Assembly (NCBI RefSeq): GCF_001908185.1
Contig: NZ_LGHM01000115.1
Coordinates: 18,477 to 82,476, forward strand
DNA from: Bradyrhizobium sp. AS23.2
GTDB taxonomy: Bacteria; Pseudomonadota; Alphaproteobacteria; Rhizobiales; Xanthobacteraceae
Length of the DNA: 64,000 bases
Direction of reading: 5' to 3'
Positions 61,118-64,000 of the stretch are shown piece after piece (the stretch's first letter is position 1; each line of letters begins with the position of its first letter). Made by a program: the position numbers and the translations under genes. The notes beneath the pieces are model-generated. The model searched no databases. It saw only the letters and a list, made by a program, of their open reading frames with translations, and was not told where the DNA came from.

Positions 61118-61851
61118 GGCTGCCTCCACGTCGAGAGGATGTCGCGGCCGCGCCGGATCTGGATGGCGGTGATGCCGAACTTCGCGAGATTGAAGCTCGG
61201 CGGCTCGATCGCGTCGGCGCGGAACGACGCGAATGCCGACGGTGTCCGCGTCACGCTAAATTCCGTCACGCTACCTATATTACTTATGTGGCGTGACGCA
61301 TTTTTGCGTGACGCTCGATAGCGCTTAGCACGCTCGGAATCTTGCGCCTTTTTGCGCGCCAACTTGTCTTGTTCCGACAGTGCTAGAGCCGGCCGGCCAC
61401 GCTTGCGCCCGGTGCTGTTTTTGGCGCGGTGTTTGCGCGCACGGGCCGCGGCCTTCTCGCGCTTGATGCCGAGGCGGATCTCGTAGCTGAGATCGTCGCA
61501 GGCACCGAGGAAACGCAGGCCGAGCATTTCGCGGTCGCTCACGGTGATGCCGAGCACCATGGCGCACTGATCAGCGTTCCATCTTTTGTTTGAGGTCTCG
61601 GTCTCGGCGATGATGCGGTCAAGCTCGGCCTTGCTGAACCGTTTACCCCAACAGCGGCACCAGTTGCGGACTGACCGCATCGGGTTGTCGGGGTTGGCGA
61701 GCCAAGCATGATCGGCGCCCCAGCGGGGGATGCTACGTCCTCTGTCGTCATGCGGCAGCTCGGTCCATCCGCGATAGGTGAACCACTTGCGCGCCTCCTT
61801 GAGCCTGCTGCGGGCGCGGATGACGCGCGCCTCGTCTTCGTGCTGATTCAT
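61114..61851 (-). CDS. Hypothetical accessory-region protein, basic C-terminus
   Basis: The 245-residue protein has an N-terminal helical part (EARKWFTYRGWTELPHDDRG, then CRCWGKRFSKAELDRIIAET), a middle with SDREMLGLRFLGACDDLSYE and a strongly basic stretch (KREKAAARARKHRAKNSTGR, KRGRP) suited to bind nucleic acid. I do not recognise a characterised family; similar proteins occur in integrated elements of Bradyrhizobium. The DNA coding for residues 180-202 contains the symmetric repeat quartet at 61249-61313. It is coupled by an ATGA overlap to the 66-residue gene. Confidence 0.65.
   Translation of the reverse strand: MNQHEDEARVIRARSRLKEARKWFTYRGWTELPHDDRGRSIPRWGADHAWLANPDNPMRSVRNWCRCWGKRFSKAELDRIIAETETSNKRWNADQCAMVLGITVSDREMLGLRFLGACDDLSYEIRLGIKREKAAARARKHRAKNSTGRKRGRPALALSEQDKLARKKAQDSERAKRYRASRKNASRHISNIGSVTEFSVTRTPSAFASFRADAIEPPSFNLAKFGITAIQIRRGRDILSTWRQP
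61249..61313. repeat. Symmetric quartet of CGTCACGC repeats (two direct, two inverted)
   Basis: CGTCACGC occurs at 61249-61256 and 61264-61271, and its complement GCGTGACG at 61291-61298 and 61306-61313. Each pair is 15 bases apart, and the pairs mirror each other around an AT-rich 19-base centre at 61272-61290. The arrangement is too regular to be a codon effect and looks like a cooperative binding site or a replication or recombination origin. It is inside a gene. Confidence 0.7.
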
Positions 61852-62266
61852 CGCAGCACCTCCGCATTTTGTGCGGCTGATGCTTGCGCTGTGTGAGTGG
61901 TCGGACTATTTAGGGGACGTTGGTGTTGTTCTTTGGCGAGACAACATGTTTGAAGGGCCGCTACCTCATTCGAGGGGCGGCCTTTCAGCTTTTCCGGTGG
62001 CATTAAAGCATCCTCTCATCGTTCGGTTCATGGGTCTGGTCTCCTTTGATTGAACCGGCGCTGCGAACACCGGCGCGGTCGTGCGCGCTGCGAACGCGCA
62101 TCTGCTCGCGGATGTCGTGCAGACGATCGGCAGGGCGGCGGTTGAGGGGAGGGGGCACCATCACCGGCTCCCCGGTTCGGACAAGCTAGGATTGTCGTTA
62201 TTGCTCAGTGCAGAGATTTGAGCTGTTTTGTCCGAACGGGCATTGAAAATATTCAGCCTGCGGCAC
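61852..62266. other. Intergenic region before the tRNA-Gly 3' end repeat
   Basis: No gene is supported in about 415 bases. A search by eye for the 5' half of a tRNA-Gly (GCGGGTGTAGCTC) directly upstream of the repeat at 62267 found none, so this repeat is only a 3' fragment. Confidence 0.4.
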
Positions 62267-62311
62267 CCTTCCAAGCTGAATACGAGGGTTCGATTCCCTT
62301 CACCCGCTCCA
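62267..62311 (+). repeat. tRNA-Gly(TCC) 3' end, probable attachment site copy 1
   Basis: Forty-five bases match the end of a tRNA-Gly gene: the anticodon loop CTTCCAAG, the T arm GGTTCGATTCC and the terminal CACCCGCTCCA. The 5' half of the tRNA is not upstream, so this is a fragment left by site-specific integration. An identical copy is at 63420-63464. Confidence 0.8.
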
Positions 62312-62356
62312 ATCATTTCAACGGCTTACTCGACAGTTTTTTTGTCGCAAGAATCG

Positions 62357-62380
62357 TTGGTGGCAACTATGGTGGCAATT
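62357..62380 (+). repeat. Direct repeats of TGGTGGCAA inside the left end of the insert
   Basis: TGGTGGCAACTA is followed by TGGTGGCAATT within 24 bases, about 50 bases inside attachment copy 1. The same motif appears twice inside the right end. The placement resembles integrase arm-type binding sites next to an att core. Confidence 0.6.
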
Positions 62381-62401
62381 TCTCTACCTAAAGTTTCACC
62401 A

Positions 62402-62857
62402 ATGAATGAGATATCGGACGATAATCGAACAACAGCAATGGGGCTGCTCACAGACGCTAAAGAGATGTTGGCGGCTGCAAAGCAGTTGCATGACTCGGAC
62501 GTTTGGAAGGTTCAGCGACCGACCTACTACCTTCTCGGACACTCGATAGAGTTGGCGCTGAAGTCGTTTCTGCTGGCGAACGGGACCAGTCCAGGAACAC
62601 TAAAGAAGAAACTTGGCCACAACCTGACGAAGACAGCGCGCCGGGTAATCGCCGCCAGATCAAATTCCGTGTCGCCGATAGTTCAAGAATACTTGGCTGC
62701 CATCGACCTATTAAATCACTACTATCAGGCTAAAGAACTTGAGTACCGCGTGACAGGTACGAAAAGATACCCAGGAAAGGAAACGCTGTTCGCGTTTCTT
62801 GAAGCTGTCATTCCAAATATTGAGCCGGTCGCGTATAAGGCGTTACTCACAAAATGA
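62402..62857 (+). CDS. HEPN-like domain protein
   Basis: The 151-residue, mostly helical protein has a segment typical of HEPN-type proteins (HSIELALKSFLLANG followed by LGHNLTKTARRVI). HEPN proteins are often RNases in toxin-antitoxin and phage-defence systems, but the usual catalytic R-x4-H motif is not evident, so nuclease activity is uncertain. The ATG at 62402 is chosen over 62369, which would start inside the arm-type repeat; neither has a strong ribosome site. Base composition is lower in GC than the core genes, consistent with transfer. It is the left gene of the att-flanked insert. Confidence 0.65.
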   Translation: MNEISDDNRTTAMGLLTDAKEMLAAAKQLHDSDVWKVQRPTYYLLGHSIELALKSFLLANGTSPGTLKKKLGHNLTKTARRVIAARSNSVSPIVQEYLAAIDLLNHYYQAKELEYRVTGTKRYPGKETLFAFLEAVIPNIEPVAYKALLTK

Positions 62858-62860
62858 AAA

Positions 62861-62877
62861 GCCGCCTCACGGGCGGC
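62861..62877 (-). terminator. Intrinsic terminator between convergent genes
   Basis: GCCGCC and GGCGGC pair around a five-base loop. On the minus strand the stem is followed by TTTTCATTTT, so it ends the 86-residue gene's transcript. It lies between the two convergent genes of the insert. Confidence 0.7.
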
Positions 62878-62901
62878 TGCGAAAAAGCGTTTTGCGGAAG
62901 T

Positions 62902-63162
62902 CTAGGCGTCAGCACGCCTAGGCTGCATGGTCAGCACGATATCCTTCGCTACCAGTTCCGCCACAATGCGACGGACTGCTTGCTGGTCGTCAAACGAAAG
63001 CTTGGCATTGCGCATGATTATGCCTTGAACGTCAATTTGGCCCATCTGGCGCTTCACTTCCGCTGCAACCGCTTCAGCCGTCCACTGCTTGATGTCCTCA
63101 CGAGTTATTTGCAATTCGTTCGCCATAAAGTTGCGAAACATCGCGTAGCGGTTTTCTGACAT
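62902..63162 (-). CDS. Small protein of unknown function (86 residues)
   Basis: A compact helical protein (SENRYAMFRNFMANELQITR, then WTAEAVAAEVKRQMGQIDVQ). The ATG at 63160-63162 has a GGAGA site 7 bases upstream. No family is recognised. It is convergent with the HEPN-like gene within the 1.1-kb att-flanked insert and could be a partner, an antitoxin or an excision factor; the sequence does not decide. It lacks an obvious DNA-binding motif. Confidence 0.6.
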   Translation of the reverse strand: MSENRYAMFRNFMANELQITREDIKQWTAEAVAAEVKRQMGQIDVQGIIMRNAKLSFDDQQAVRRIVAELVAKDIVLTMQPRRADA

Positions 63163-63264
63163 TTTCTTTCTCCGGTTTATGCCGCACCCACGCGCAGCCA
63201 CGAAAGCAATTTTACCGCAGTTTTATTTGCTTGCGTAAATGTATGGCCGGAACTGTTGTTTTTG

Positions 63265-63293
63265 GTGGCAACTTTGGTTTGGTGGCAAGTTGG
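63265..63293 (+). repeat. Direct repeats of TGGTGGCAA inside the right end of the insert
   Basis: TTGGTGGCAAC and TTGGTGGCAAG lie within about 30 bases, roughly 130 bases inside attachment copy 2. They repeat the motif found at the left end (62357-62380) in the same orientation, as expected for arm-type sites. Confidence 0.6.
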
Positions 63294-63419
63294 TCCGAGT
63301 GAGTAAAGGTTTGAAGGGCAACGATAATTTGCGGAAAACGTCGAAAAACCCTGTAAAATAAGATGTTTTCGGTGGCTTATGGTGATCCGCCGTGAAGCCC
63401 GATTATGCCATCGGATGTG

Positions 63420-63464
63420 CCTTCCAAGCTGAATACGAGGGTTCGATTCCCTTCACCCGCTCCA
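63420..63464 (+). repeat. tRNA-Gly(TCC) 3' end, probable attachment site copy 2
   Basis: The same 45 bases as copy 1 (62267-62311), with different flanks on both sides. Upstream sequence is again not a tRNA 5' half. The two copies bracket a 1.1-kb insert. Confidence 0.8.
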
Positions 63465-63891
63465 GCCTCTCTCCACTAAAAATCACGACAAAACAACGTG
63501 TTGCATGCACTCTCGCGTGCAGTCAAATCTGCATGAGAGGCTTGGATGGTGCGCTTTCGGGCGCACATAGGGCGCAAGCTCGCGAGCAGCGCTTGACTTA
63601 TAGGATTGTTCCGAATCGATCGATCGCAAGAAATCAGCTTGAGAATCTGATGCAACATTGTTGTTGCGAATGTTCAACAGCCTTTCGTGCATCTCGGTAT
63701 TGAGACTCGCTTGCGTCAGTCACGCGCGAGCAGCGCACTATGCGGCAACTATCCTTGGACGAATACGCTCTCGCAATCATGTGCGAGGCACTTTTCGTGA
63801 CGATCATGCCGGGTGTGCAGCTTGGCAGTTTGAGCTGCTGCCGGTTTGATGGACACCAAGATTGGCAGCGGCGACTAGCATCCTAGCATTA
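63465..63891. other. Intergenic region, no supported gene
   Basis: About 430 bases between attachment copy 2 and the IS end contain no supported gene. Frames here have no ribosome site or domain. Nothing repeated was recognised. Confidence 0.4.
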
Positions 63892-64000
63892 GGGTCTGTA
63901 CTCAATAAGGATTCCCAGGACTAAGGGATTGTGATTCAAGCTTTCCAGCACATGGAGGCTTGGATGGCAAAGCAGGCTTACTGGCTGAGCGATGCGGAAT
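63892..64000 (+). mobile_element. Left end of an IS5-like insertion sequence
   Basis: The terminal-repeat-like sequence GGGTCTGTACTCAATAA starts at 63892, and an open transposase frame begins 55 bases later. The element continues beyond the window, so family and length are inferred from the first residues of the transposase only. Confidence 0.55.
63964..64000 (+). CDS. IS5-like transposase, N-terminal fragment
   Basis: Twelve codons are visible (MAKQAYWLSDAE). The YWLSD start is typical of IS5-family transposases of the IS427 type. A GGAGG site is 6 bases before the ATG at 63964. The rest is outside the window. Confidence 0.6.
   Translation, partial: MAKQAYWLSDAE

Noticed and set aside
61249..61313. 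CRISPR array
   Set aside because: The repeats are only 8 bases, with 7-base spacers and opposite orientations, which does not fit a CRISPR array.
62262..62311. Complete tRNA gene
   Set aside because: Only the anticodon-loop-to-3'-end half is present; the acceptor 5' strand and D arm are absent upstream, so it cannot be a working tRNA.

Overview
The window looks like a chromosomal segment of an alphaproteobacterium of the Bradyrhizobium/Rhodopseudomonas group (Nitrobacteraceae). The reasons are high GC, a fixNOQP-type cbb3 oxidase operon leading into a FixI-type ATPase, a C4-pathway 5-aminolevulinate synthase, NodW/FixJ-type response regulators and HEVNQP-type histidine kinases. This placement is inferred from gene content; no marker gene is present.

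Layout: (1) 1-6.5 kb, minus strand, is a microaerobic respiration block: a short remnant fusing the start of cydA to the end of cydB, a ferredoxin-cyclase-globin fusion protein, fixN, fixO, fixQ, fixP, two small membrane proteins and the start of fixI. (2) 6.9-12.1 kb, plus strand: an NDH-2-type dehydrogenase, an HlyD-type membrane fusion protein and two ABC-2 permeases in a tightly overlapping operon without an ATPase, then a small anchored protein. (3) 12.1-19.8 kb, minus strand: hemA, then an acyl-CoA degradation operon (CaiB-type CoA transferase, alpha/beta hydrolase, enoyl-CoA hydratase, acyl-CoA dehydrogenase, 3-hydroxyacyl-CoA dehydrogenase, YWTD beta-propeller). (4) 20-29.7 kb: an orphan multi-PAS histidine kinase, an array of four paralogous AraC regulators plus a fifth short one, and a MalT-like LuxR regulator. 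(5) 29.7-37.5 kb and 49.9-57.9 kb: two copies of one four-gene signalling module (giant kinase-like/AAA/GAF/PAS/histidine kinase, lone receiver, FixJ/NodW-like regulator, divergent AraC). (6) 38-42.8 kb: a flavoprotein lacking the active-site cysteines of its family, an HdeD-like protein and a stretch of decayed genes (a small helical protein, a PRC-barrel protein, EAL and IclR fragments). (7) 42.8-49.8 kb, minus strand: a sugar ABC transporter operon with two lactonase-like propellers, one fused to a permease. (8) 58-64 kb: an accessory region with a serine recombinase, small orphan genes, a symmetric repeat cluster, two copies of a tRNA-Gly 3' end flanking a 1.1-kb insert with a HEPN-like protein, and the left end of an IS5-like element.

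The strongest candidates for new biology are the ferredoxin-cyclase-globin protein beside the cbb3 oxidase genes, the duplicated signalling module whose kinase-like domains have lost key catalytic residues, the permease-lactonase fusion, the 1.1-kb att-flanked insert without an integrase, and the symmetric repeat quartet at 61.25-61.31 kb. Functions are inferred from family knowledge and motifs read by eye; no database search was run.
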